Below are positions 1-45,041 of a DNA stretch of 64,000 nucleotides, piece by piece; position 1 is the stretch's first letter; each line of letters begins with the position of its first letter. The DNA lies in assembly GCA_013400975.1 (NCBI GenBank), contig WBMZ01011676.1, positions 1 through 64,000 on the forward strand, read 5' to 3'. The DNA comes from Atrichornis clamosus. Taxonomy: Eukaryota; Chordata; Aves; Passeriformes; Menuridae. A program made the position numbers and the translations under genes. The notes below the pieces were generated by a model. The model was not told where the DNA came from. It saw only the letters and a list, made by a program, of their open reading frames with translations, and searched no databases.

Positions 1-2791
1 CTTCCTGGCTGCAGAGAGGCTCTTCCCCCCACCTTCCCACACAAACACACCGTTCTCCACCTCCCTTTGTGTTTTTCAACACCGTATCCAAGACTCAGCC
101 AGGGTGATCAACTATCTCTTTATGCCTTAATCACCCACCATTTACATACAGTACTACACCCCGCTTCTGCCAGTTGTTTCTCTGGTAGCTGATTGGAAAA
201 AAGAAAGAAAAAATTCACTAAGAAACGCAAACCCACCACACCAGGGGAAAGGCAAACTGTGTTGGGCTGCAAGAGCAGGGGCAGCACAGGTTCCCTTGTG
301 CCAGAGCTCCAGAGCTGTTACTGCTGCACAGCGAGGCTTCTGTGGTCCTGGAGACCCTAGAGTGCAGAGAGACAACACTGGGAACTAGAGGCCTGACAAC
401 TTCCAGGCCACACATGGGGCACATCTGTGGTCTCCTGACTCTACCAAAAGCACAAGTGTTTCAGGATTTTTTGAGGACAGCAAGGCTGTGTATTCAGGTG
501 TGGTGCTTTTGGATACACTTGAGTTACACTTAAGTTACTTAAGTTAAGTTAAGATACACTTAAGAGTAAGAGAGTACTGCTGAAACTCTTCAGCACTCGT
601 AGACCTGCTGCGTTCTTCTTCTGTTCTCCTGAGCATTGATTGCTGCTGTCAGAAATGAGGAGCTGGTACAAGGCTATGTGGTCTGAGTATGTCCACTCTT
701 ACATCCTGTTTACTCTGCTAGAACTACTGATATGATGAAACTTACTCATCTCCTTAGGTGTTTTGGTGGGGTGTGTTGTAGAGTGCAGCACTTTGCAGAA
801 TATTGATTCCTGAGCCTAAAGAAATGATTCAATTTTCAACCAAGTAGTTTACATACAAAATTTAATGCACTTTTATGTATCTCGTCCCAGCAAGTTTCAT
901 TTTTGGAACTTGGTTCTCCCACGCTTTCTTGCACTGAGTAATACCTCCCCAAATGAGTAATCTGATTGTTCTGATTTCTCTTCCCATGATAGCAAGATTA
1001 TTTACTGCCCCAAAATAGATTTTAAAGTAATTTTAAACCCAGTAAAAAAAAATTTAGAAACCTGGGACTGTGGGCAGTTTGAATGACCAGTGTAAGGAGT
1101 TAAAGTGTAGTAAAAGGTAAGGCTGAAAATACATAGTCAATGTGCAGACTTTCATAATCTCCTCCCAGAAATGTTAAAAGAAGAAAGCCAGCTTGAATAG
1201 TTCCTTCATAAATTGTTTCATCTTCTGTTGAGTGGTTTAACTCCAGATTGTTCTGGAAGTCCTCACTTCTCTGAAAATGAGAGAACTTGGTCTCAGTTGG
1301 GTGTAGTTGTCTGTATTGATGCTTACAGAGCTGCTTGGAAGATATTTGTGTATTTACATGGGTCACAGGAATGCAGGAGTTTTCTTACTCAGCCAGGGCA
1401 CAAAGTAAAGAAGGACTACAGAAAACTGACACAAGCTTCCATAAGTCCTGAAAATACCTTTTGTTCCTCTCCTATTTACTACTGGAGTGTGCTGTCTTGG
1501 TGACACTAAGAACTAGAGGTTATTGTACATCAAGTTAGAGGGACTTTCCTTCTTCGCTGGAATGAGACCTCCACTCTTGGTTTACTCCATGCACTCTCCT
1601 ATACCTCCCTGTCATGTTTGGGGTCATTGCTACAACTGTTTTTCTTACATCTTGTACTGGCTTTGTCCCTTCTGAGCTGATGCTACTGGTAAGTACACAG
1701 TGAGAGCCTGTGCACTTCTCTTCACCTTAGCACTAACAAGTTTTGCATTTGTGAAGTGTGGTGCTGTCCTTGCTCTGCTGAAGAAATCAGAAATCATCGA
1801 TGTTCGTGGTGCAGTCCCTTCATTGCTGCCACTGCTGCTTGTAGTCTACTGCAAAACGACGTGATTTGGGGTTCTTTCATCTTTCCCTTAGTGCCAGGGA
1901 TGGTGGCAAGTGCAGCTTCATGTGCAGGAGCTGTGGCTCCGAGCTGTACCTGAAATGTCTGTAATACCAATTCCACACGTGGTCTCTTCTGCCCAGGCTA
2001 AATGAAAACTTCCATAATAACGAGTGCTGTCAAAGCAAGAGTACCCTTTAAAGCTTAGTGGCATACATCATTTGGTCATGAAAAGTAGTTCAAACCTCAA
2101 CTCTTGTTCTCTGTATTTTCTCAAGAATTTCAGTTCTTGTGAGGCCTTTAACTTAGAATATTTCCTTAGTTTGCCTAACTCCTGCTACCATCTGTTGTTC
2201 AGTAACAGCTCGGAGCCAAGACGGCTGATGGAGATCCGAGTTCTCCTAGATCAGCACTTGGCACCACGAGCTTTTTCACAACCCAACAAGCAGTTCCAAC
2301 AGCTGCATGCATGAATCACTTAAGTTATAGTACCCTGCAGCACCCTGTAAGAATGGGTTTTGACAATCTGGTCAGATGCCACACAAGCAAAAGTGAGATG
2401 AACTGAGCTCCTTGGAAGGTGTGACATAAATTTAACATTATTATTTTGATACGTGTTTTAATGTAACATGCTCTAAAGTTTCATTACTGTTCTGAAAGTT
2501 TTGGGACTACCTAGATTGCATGTAAGAGTTTATAATTACTGAAAAAATTCAGTGGGCTGGGGTGTGTGTGTTTATTTGTTGTAGCAAACTATTCTGACAC
2601 ATTCCCTATGGCATTTCGTATTTCTGAGAGACAGTTTGCCCCAGCAGTAGAACAGCTCTTCACGTGCTTTTGAGTTGTTCTATATTTAAATCCGTCTCCA
2701 GCAGTATTTTATTTCAGTTGTTTTACTCTGGTTTGCTTAGGTGTGGATGCATTCTTGACTGTGATCTGTGTTTATTGAAAATTTGCTCCTA
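1..2791. other. Sequence downstream of AKT1, no gene recognised
   Basis: No exon of a known protein was recognised. A short TTAAG-rich stretch lies at 513-568. At 1731-1964 a cysteine-rich open frame follows acceptor-like sequences and is discussed in the findings. The other open frames (60-96 codons) overlap on both strands and look like chance. Confidence 0.5.
513..568. repeat. Imperfect TTAAG/ACACTTAAG tandem repeat
   Basis: The units TACACTTGAG, TACACTTAAG, TTACTTAAG, TTAAG, TTAAG and ATACACTTAAG follow each other directly. It is a short AT-rich tandem array with no sign of function. Confidence 0.7.
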
Positions 2792-2967
2792 CAGAATCAT
2801 AAAATCATTTAGGTTGGAAAAGACCTCTAGGATCATCAAGTCCAACCATTTAACCCGGCATTGTCAAGGCCGGCACTAAACTGTGTCCCCAGGTGCCACA
2901 TCTACACAGCTTTTAAATACCTCCAGGGGTGGTAAGCGACTCCACCTGGGCAGCCTGTCCCAGTGTT
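2792..2967 (-). mobile_element. CR1 LINE 3'-end fragment
   Basis: Read on the minus strand it ends with the CR1 3' signature: GGACTTGATGATCCTAGAGG, TCTTTTCCAACCTAAATGAT, then TTATGATTCTG. Upstream are the CR1 segments GGACAGGCTGCCCAGGTGGAG and TGGATGTGGCACCTGGGGACACAGTTTAGT in diverged form. Only the last 180 bases or so remain, typical of the 5'-truncated CR1 copies in bird genomes. The frame covering 2664-2879 partly reads through it and is not a gene. Confidence 0.9.
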
Positions 2968-5900
2968 CATGTCCTGCTCTACCACAAACACTACAGGACA
3001 TCCTTTCAGTTGGAGTTTAGCACTGCAAGAGCACTTCCTTAAGGTTTGCAGGAGGACTGTGTGGATTCCTGGCTGGTTTTGTAGCAGTCAGCTGCCTGCA
3101 CCGACACCAAGCCCAAAGGACCGGTGCCAGTCAGCCCAGTGTCACTGGGCAAACTGGGCTGCACCGCTGAGGATCTGCCCCTGTGTGTAATTTGTGTTCT
3201 GCTCCAGTGGTGCCATTATTTGCTTAATGATAACCATTGCTTTGGCTGAGTGTTTAACACGAGGCCATTTACAAAGAATTTATGGAGTCCATATGTTTGG
3301 ATTTCACTTAGCTGCCCAAATAAGGGGGGAGAGAGCAGAATGGAGGTTGATTTTGTTTTGAACCTGCATCTGCAGACGAGCTGGAGCCAAGCAGGGTAAC
3401 TATAGGATGGGACAGTATCATCCAGGAATAGGGTGTTAAAACTTCTTGGGCAACTTCCACAGAGTTGCCTGGCAGGAATTCCCCCTCAGTTCCTCTTAGA
3501 AAATGAGATCAGTGGGTGCCCAGGGGATAACGTGGGCTGGATGCCAGAGAGGGGAAGCTTTCAGTGGTTCTGCAGTAGGATGGGAAAAGACATGATTAAG
3601 TCTTGAGTTCCAGAAGTTTTATCAATATTGTTGAGTTGGACTGCAAGCTTTTCACACCACTGGAGAAGAGGATAAATTGGTCTCAGGATGTACAGACTGC
3701 ACTGTGAGGCAGTGAACTTGAGGATGCTGAAGTAGGGTGGTGTTAGTTTCCCACATTTTAAAGAGTTCTTAAGCATTTGTAAGAGTTTTAAAGAGAAGAT
3801 GTAAATGTTTTCCATCAGCAATTTTCAGTTTATGTCTTATCAGGTACTTAACTCTATGTTTATAGAGAACTCTAGATAGGTTAAACTTGATAGTTCATAC
3901 CACAATGCAAAGAGAAGTGAGATAAAGGGCAGCCAAAAGTTCTGGTTTGCTTTGCCCAGGGTTTTTACATTCATCAGCTGGAAATCCACACAAACTTAGA
4001 TATGCCCTGTAACAGAAATGGATGCCAGACAGTAAGGGATAACCAGATATTTTTTAAAAACAAGTGATTCCCTTCTAACTCTACTAAAGGAGTAAGAATG
4101 TGTGACTAAAGGCACTGGGCAGTGACCTCCTCCTCCTACCTGCAGCAGAACTGATATTAAAAATATCAGTAGGAATAGGGAATCACTTTAAAGCTCAGTG
4201 GGAGAGCTTTCCTTTGGTTAGGCCAGTATTTCATGCCAAAATACACCAGTCAAGAGTCTACATGAAACATGAGGACACAGGTCTGTACAATGTAAGGAAT
4301 CCTATCAGTTTGGGTCAGAACAAGTCTTCACAGTGACCCAAGGAGCATCCAGCATGAGGAAAGTAATTATTTAGAGATACTCTGTCAGTTGATAACACAC
4401 CCTCTAGAAGGGACTGCAGATCAGAAACAGGATAAGGCACAAAAAAAGAATGAAAGCGAGGGAGACGAGTAAGAAGGAATCCATTGTTTCTTGTCTGCTG
4501 GGAAGAGACAGGATGATGAAGTCATAAGGCAAAAGGCAAATAAAGAGAACTGGAATCCTGAAGAAACAGACTGAAAAAAGGGAAAGGGGAGGCAATAGTG
4601 CAGCCTGGTCTCTACAGGTACCACCCAGCAATCTGCATCCAACCTCCGTGCAGCAGGGAACTGAAAGCCCACCTCCATGTGCCAGCTTTTTTCCCTGCTC
4701 CCAGGAGAGGAGATCTGCTCAGCAGAAGACAGATGGCATTGCCATTGCCTGTGCTCCTGTGGGGGCTTTTTCCAGATGGGGAGTTGGAAGCTTCTTTGTG
4801 CTGCTCCAGCCTCCCTCAGCAGCAGCCCTCGGGTGCTCGGGGCTCCACCAGCCGGCGTGCCGGATCCGACGCTGCTCTGACATGTGCAGCTCAGCTCTGA
4901 GAACATTTCAGCTGAACACGTCAGGAAAATAGATGTATTTATACCCAGGGTTTTCTTCCTGTTTGAGAGGTGTCCTTGTTGACTTTTCCTAACATGCACC
5001 TGCGTTTTCTTGTTATTGAGCGATTGCTCATAAAACCTGAGCTGCTATCAGTGATCTGAGAAGAAAGTTGACATGCCTGTTCTGCAGAGGGGAACCCCAG
5101 ACAACCCTGTGTCACTCACACACTGACCACCAGCCAAACTCGGTGCTTCCCTGCATTGTTGGGATGCCTCTCCTACCTCGAACAAGGCACAGCTGTGACA
5201 GGTTCTCAAAGTTACCTGAAAAACCACCGGGCAGTCCAGGAAGCATCACTCTCACTACAACTCAGTTTGCTGATTACTGGAATTTTTTTTAAGAAAGATC
5301 ATTTTCGATACCAAGCAGCCACCTTTGATCTCCACTTCCTTCACGCTGAGCAAGTCACCACAGAAAGTAAAACTTCGGAAAGGTAACCTGATTCTAAGTT
5401 TTACGATCAAGTAAAGGTAGATCCTAAGTGTAATCCCTTTATCTTAGTTACACATTAAATTTATGACCTCACCTGCGTAAATAAGTACATTTTGTTCTGC
5501 TTTCTTCCACTTCCCTTCCTCTGCAACTTTCCAGTCTGCAGTTCCTCCAAGAGACTTTGTTCTCTCTGGTTTTACTCGGTTTCATTTTACACTCACTACT
5601 GGATTGTCACCACGTATTCCTGCCTTCCTGTTTACTTTCATTTCTCCCAACAGTATCAGAGTAAGGAATAATCACAGCAGCTAAATATACCATACGGAAA
5701 ACTCACTACGTGCTGCAACCCTCTCAGTAACATCACTCCATTTCTTGTTACTGAAGTTCATTGAAGGGCTTATGTTTTGATCTTTCTGCACATCCATAAT
5801 GCCTTTAAGAGTCACTGGAACATTTATCAACTACGTGAGAAAAGTTCTTGAGCTATTTAAAAATAATCACTCAAATGCTGTATCATCTCCAGCACTCTGT

Positions 5901-6017
5901 GTGGGAGAAGGTGTTGGAATTATTCTCCAAAGTCAGATCTTCACCTCACTGAATGAAAATAAAAAGCCAGTTTTGGGGTAAGGAGCCTCTAAAGCGCAGG
6001 AAGTCCCAGTGCAGAGC
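2968..6017. other. Downstream flank between CR1 copies, no gene recognised
   Basis: Nothing identifiable as an exon or RNA gene. The longest open frame (4421-4999, minus, 192 codons) has no recognisable domain, is low in complexity at its C-terminal end and is overlapped by plus-strand open frames at 4598-4932, a pattern of a GC-richer patch and not of a gene. Confidence 0.5.
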
Positions 6018-6250
6018 AGAATCACAGAATCTCAGAATAAGCTGGGTTGGAAAGGACTCACAAGGATAATTGAGTCCAACTCCAGGCCCTGCACAGCACC
6101 ACCCCCAAGACTTACCCCATGTGCCTGAGAGCTTTGTCCAAGCCCTTCTTGAACTCTGCCAGGCTTGGTGCTGTGACCACTTCCCCGGGGAAGTTCTGGT
6201 GCCCAACCACCCTCTGGGACATCATCCTTCTCCCAAAAGAGTAAATGTCA
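6018..6250 (-). mobile_element. CR1 LINE 3'-end fragment
   Basis: On the minus strand it ends GGACTCAATTATCCTTGTGA, GTCCTTTCCAACCCAGCTTA, then TTCTGAGATTCTGTGATTCT, the CR1 3' terminus with its octamer-like repeats. Further in are sequences encoding the CR1 phrase about GGCAGAGTTCAAGAAGGGCT and CAGGGTGGTTGGGCACCAGA. It resembles the copy at 31816. The 5' limit is approximate. Confidence 0.9.
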
Positions 6251-9200
6251 TTCAGGGTTTTCTCCTCTTGTCAGACCAGAAGGAAGCCCAGAGTATCCAG
6301 CCTGCCTGCACCCATCTCGAGCAAAGCAAGAGCAGGTGCTGGTGTTCCACTTTGCAGGAATGCACTGACACCCTCCTGTCCACAAGTGACAGTAGACTGG
6401 AATACAATGTAGTCTTCATATTCCTGAGAAAATGACTTACAAAACTAAAATGCAAGAAAACATGGATGAATTTAACAAAAGATACACACTTTGCTTAAAA
6501 CTGTAAGTGCAGTGAACTTGGGCTGAGCAGGGCCAGTGACATCAAAGAAAATAACAAAATTGCAGGATTTGTACTACTGGAAGCATCTCAAAGCAAGGCT
6601 GGTGCCGAGTCACACAGACTGTATGAAAATAGTAGACAGGCTGTGTCAGGCTGGAAGGATAAATATGTACCAGAGAAGACAGAAAAAAAATCCATGAAGA
6701 CCCTCCTTCACTACAGATGTGCTCTCAGATCCAGGACCCAAATCATTAGAGACTCACAGACAAGTTGGGGTTTGTGGGGATTTCTCCTGGTGGTCGGCTC
6801 CAACAATGGCCAGCAAGACTTCACCAAAGGGGTTCAATCGGTTCCAACTGCTGCACTTTAATAAGATGAAGGAAGAACAGTATTACTGATTTTGCCTTTC
6901 TCTAAACCAGTATGTTTAAGAATGGATTTCATGCTCATTTAAATCCAATGATGATGAATTCTCAGGCGCTCTGCTGAAGATCACAATCACTATTTTTTGT
7001 TCTGATACGGTTTTCTCAGTAGTACACAACAACTTCCTGGCCAACAGCATCAGTACTGTAAGGACACAGCAGCACAAAGAAACAGATACAGGGAGTTTAC
7101 AAACAACTAAAGATCCCAGCATTTGGGGTAGAGTTTGTGTGTCCTCCATGAAGAATTTTCACTCCTGCCTAAAAATAATTATAGTATTTTCTGCAGGGTG
7201 AATGTGTTATATGTGGAGAATTTGAGAGACCTTCAGAATCCAGAAAATACAGCAAATGCTGTCAGTGTTGCCATTTATCTTCTTGAAACAAACTCAAAGC
7301 TCTGACGAAACGCAACACACAAGCAGTTACAGTAACCTGACAGAAGACATGAAGAAAGTGTGGGAACCAGGGTTACATTTTACACAAAGCCCATCTTTCG
7401 GGGCAGGCAAAAAACCCAGTGACAGGCAAAAAACCCATGTGAAGCAGCACTTCAGCAAAGGGAAAACAGAACTGAGCTATGTGCATGCTGTAAAACCACA
7501 GAGGGAAGTAGAGTTTTTACACATGAAGTCCTTGATTTGGTCCTCAAGAGGAAACACACCATGGTCACAAAACCAGGGTGCTGACCAGCAGTTACAGAAA
7601 TTAAACTTTAAAAAGGTGTCAAGGAGGAACTACTGTAACAAAATGCATTTGTTTAAAATTATTTAGGACACAGAGCAAGCAGTCATCACCTGATTAGAAT
7701 GCAACATATGTTCCACCAGACAGCTACCACACGTCTGCACGCTCAGCTGCAGGGGCATAATAAGCTCCTGTTTGCTATAGGCACTGTGTGTTCCTTGCAT
7801 GTTACTCCTCATGGCAATTAACCTCCCTGTTATTAAAAAAATTGTGCTAAAAGTGGAAGACAAACACTCATTTGCAACACTGAAGAAACAAGATCCTTTT
7901 ACATTCGCCCGTTTCTTCAAATGTGTTTTTACCGCTGAAGCTCTTCTAGATACAGTGAAAGAAATCAAACCTAAATTATCATTTCCCAAACTTCTCAGGC
8001 AGAGGATCCGCACAACTCTCCCAGGCAGTTTCTGTGTGTGGGCTCCTCTTCTGCAACTCTGTCTCCTTGGAGTTTGCACTCCCACTGTGGGCTGCGACCT
8101 CTGACCTGAGACCACCATCCTAAAGCCTGCTACTGCAGATGAAAATCTGTTTTGGCATGTGCTCTGTAAGAAGCAAACGGTATTTTCTCTGACAAAGCTT
8201 TAGAAGGCCCTACAAACACGCAGGAGCACGAGAACACGGCGCTGTTGTACCGAGCACTTCAACGCACAGACACAACCCAAAGCAGCCGGCAAGAAAATTC
8301 ACCACCAATTAAAGCGAAGACCGTCCAATTCAAACAATCAAGGGAAATTTTTGCCCTCAAACCTTCAAAAACTATCATAATTTGTTTCTCAGGTGGAAAA
8401 CCGGGAACAAGTTCAAACAGAAGCCTGCATGAGAGCAGTGCAGCAGCTGGAGAGCAGGTGGAGGTCACCTGCCAGAGGGTGAAGGAGCAGAAAGAAAAAT
8501 GAAGAAAAAGCAGCTTATTTCAGTGAGGGGGTGAGAGGTCACTGTGCAAAGTTTGGAATGCTATAAACCACAGTTATCTTCATGCAGTTTAAAGAGAGAA
8601 CAGCCTGCCATAGCCTAATGGGATTGTACTGGATGTTTTAGTTACACAAGAGAATACAAAATGGAATTTGTAGAATTACCTGGCTCCAGCCCATGTCTCT
8701 TAACCTCACACAGCACTCAGAGCAGTGGATCTTTGTCAACTACTGCTCAGCACACCTCACCTCTGGACTGCAGTCAGAGGCACACAGAGAACTCCAAGTT
8801 ACTCATTTGCTCTTGCCAAGATTTTTTTTCATGTTTTTCTTCCAATTCAAATTTACAACCAAGTTGCTGGGCTGTAACATACATACAGTACCAGGGTTCA
8901 GAACCTGGGATGCACCATCTCTGCTGCAGTGTGCAGAACCAGAGCAAGATGACATTTTTCATTGCCAGAAGGAAGAATGAGGTGATTTTGACTATATAGT
9001 TTGAAAAGTTTGGGGTTTTGAAACCAAAGAGCTAAAGAAACATGCAAGATTTAAGCAGTCTCAGCATATATGGTACAAAAGGAATCTGAGCTCGATGACA
9101 GGTCACAGGTTTTTGAAATAGGGTTTTCTGTGCTAAACCAAAAAGTAAAGAACACATTTTGTGTTTGCAGACAGACAGCTGTAAGACAATTATGGACAAC

Positions 9201-10289
9201 AGGTAAAGCCTTTTGAACAATCACTGGCAAAATGAGCGGAAGTATCCAGAAGACCCAGCACTCAGGTGTGGCCCTCACAGCTCTAAGCTGCTAACAATAC
9301 TAAGATTCACAGAGTTTTTTGGCAGCTTTTTTTTTTTTTTAAAGTTCCATTTTATATAAGGGAATTAAAACAATCCATTAGCAACAACTGGCAGAAAAAT
9401 ACTGTTCTGAGACATGATCAGCCTCAACAAAACAACCTGATCCATGTCTGCTCCTGATTTGACAGAGCAGATTTCCCTGGGGCAGGTTATGGTAACCTTT
9501 GCTCACTCGTGTTGCCTATATTTGGGTGCATGAAGTGTGTTAGCTCAGAACTTGTCAGGACTTGTAGACTTGCAGAAGACTTTCCTTGGACTTCATCCCT
9601 GGGCTGCCTGGAGACTCGGGTGAAGACTTGGAAGCAGAGGAAGGAGAGCAGTTAGATCAGACTTGCTGGACGGGACAGGCTGTCCAGCATCAGTCTCTAC
9701 AGACACAGATCCCTTCTTTCCCCTTCCCTCCTTGCATAAAACATGCAGTAAATTGCACTGGGAATTACAGCTTGCTCCATGAACCAAAAAACATGCTGGA
9801 TATTGAATGGCTTATTACAGTTGCAACTTCTGTGCTTAGCCTGAAGCACACTGCAGTTGCTCTGGGATGTTCATGTATTGTTCTTTGTATTCTTGTTCAA
9901 AAAAGGACATTCCAGCCTTCTCCAGCCACCTCCCAGCTGTGACTAACGTGAGTTCCTAGAAAGTGTTAGCGACTGTACAGCACAGATTGGCCCGACTGAT
10001 GGAACAGAAACACCTCTGCAGACCAGGGCCTCTCACTGGCATCAGGAGGGCAGCAAAACGAGGCCAGTCCTCACTCACCTCCAGACAAACTATTTCTGGC
10101 ACAGGGTGCATTTCTTTGAGCAGACATTTTCCAAAATTATCTTTGCATAATGATCAGCACAGAGATGAAACAACTGAAGAGGGACAGAACAGCCTGAATC
10201 CCTCAGCAGTACACACATCAAACTCGAGAAACTGGAGCAGTTGTTGCATCTCTACAAATTCAGAAGGTTCCTACCACAAGAAATAAGAA
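6251..10289. other. Downstream flank adjoining the AKT1 3' end, no gene recognised
   Basis: A 15-base direct repeat (CAGGCAAAAAACCCA) occurs at 7404-7418 and 7423-7437, and a 14-base poly-T run near 9327-9340. Open frames at 7256-7666 (plus, 136 codons) and 7663-8118 (minus, 151 codons) show no domain, no splice context and no poly(A) signal in the right place. A plus-strand gene converging on AKT1 (SIVA1 in mammals) would be expected on this side but was not seen. Confidence 0.5.
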
Positions 10290-11825
10290 CCTAACTCGTT
10301 AAAGCAATTTTATTTAAGTATTTGGAGGGAAACTTTCATATCATGAGTAAAAATACTAGAGTTGAATGTTGTTAAAAAAAGTCAAGATGATGGGCTCTCT
10401 GTGCAAGCACAGCAGTTTCTGATGGAAAGGGGAAGCAAGGGTTTTCATAACATACTCCCTTTCAAATAAAAATATTAAATGCTAGTTAACTGGAGTACAT
10501 GTCATCATTTTTTTATACAGTCAAGAGAATGAAAAACAAAAAAAAAAGCGCAATTTAAAGAACGCAACCTACAATGGAATAAATTCATTCGCAGCAGAGA
10601 CAGAGTAAGACTGCTTTTATGAAAATTACAAAGAAACATGATACAACAAAAATAGGGTGTGGGGAATTTTCCACTAAGATTAAAAATGAAAAACAAAAAA
10701 AAAAGAAGTTCACTTTTTGAACACCATTATTATTCAAACACATATGAAGTTTCAACCTAGTTTTTTTTATACATGGGAAACACTGTTAAAGTGAATCTTC
10801 AAGAGTGAGAAGGCACCATGAACTGTTGGTTGATACCTTTAATGCACACTCAAGAAAGAAGAAATGATCTGGCATGACGCAAAAAATCATTAAGTGTTTA
10901 TATATATTCATATATCTTTTCATTAAAAAAAAAGCGGCAACAAGTCATTACTTCAGTGCCAAAATGTACTCGTGTCTGGCTGACTCACTCATGAAGATGA
11001 TTTCTCACTTAGACCTGTGTGGTATTTCTGTACAGTGGTGGAAGTGGGTGATTTTGCGTTGTTGCATTTCATATTAGATTGGTAAATCAAGCGTTTTCTA
11101 TGTTCTGAGAAGCCAATCCTATGAAGTATTTCTACGTTCTAGGCAAATGGAATAATTAAATGCACTGTCTAGAATGAAATACTCATCTGTACGATGTGGC
11201 AATCCCACTGGATTCAGTTTGATATGTAATGTCTTGTAGCAGATGTTATAACAAAAATAACTTTTGCTTTTTGATTTACCTCACTGAGGCCATTAATGCT
11301 GTTCCTATAGTTGGTTTTCTGGAGTTGGATGACACTTCACTGCTGTCCAAAATGAGTTTGAACCTTAACCCTCCAGAGTTTGTTCACTTTGTTGCTTATA
11401 TTATTGCACTAGCTACTAAAGTCTTATATCTTCCTATATAAATCTAATTGTTCAGAGTGCAGATTCTATATTTAGATAATGAACTGTATGAAATAAATAA
11501 AATAGGGGGATTTTCTGGTCAGAGTTGCTGATATGTTGAATACCTTAATCATTTCTAAAGTAAACAGTTTTGGTGTATATTCTTAAAAACCTATGGTCAT
11601 TCAGCATAAAAGCCTTGACATAATACTTTAAGAATGGATTTGTTTTCCTTCTCAAAAATGCGTCAAAGAATTGTTTTAAATACAGAATCTGTGAGGCTTC
11701 CTACAAATTCACCTAAGTCGTAATACAAACACAGTTTGTAATTCAGATAATATAGAAAGTTCTCTAGTGTCCATTGAAGTAAGGTCCCCAAAATGCAGTC
11801 TGTTTTGTTTCCGAATGGCAAAACA
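10290..11825 (-). other. AKT1: AKT1 3' untranslated region
   Basis: About 1.5 kb of AT-rich sequence follows the stop codon with no further coding similarity. The end is placed just downstream of the AATAAA at 10309-10314, the only such signal on this strand that I found in the stretch. Open frames here (for example 11663-11881, which begins inside the last exon in another frame, and the 62-88 codon frames on either strand) are taken as chance. The cleavage position is inferred to within about 15 bases. Confidence 0.75.
10309..10314 (-). terminator. AKT1: AKT1 poly(A) signal AATAAA
   Basis: The minus strand reads AAATAAAATTGC. Some 20-35 bases downstream comes a T/GT-rich stretch (TTCTTATTTCTTGTGGTAGG), as expected of a cleavage and polyadenylation site. 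No transcript evidence is available here. Confidence 0.7.

Positions 11826-45041
<33,216 letters not shown>

Noticed and set aside
4421..4999. 192-codon minus-strand open frame
   Set aside because: The longest frame of the window, but no recognisable domain, Phe/Ser-rich C-terminal end from a simple-sequence stretch, and overlapping plus-strand frames in the same GC-richer patch. No splice or poly(A) context.
7256..8118. Open frames of 136 (plus) and 151 (minus) codons next to the AKT1 3' end
   Set aside because: Neither resembles SIVA1 or any family I know, they abut and overlap other frames on opposite strands, and no poly(A) signal or exon boundary supports them.
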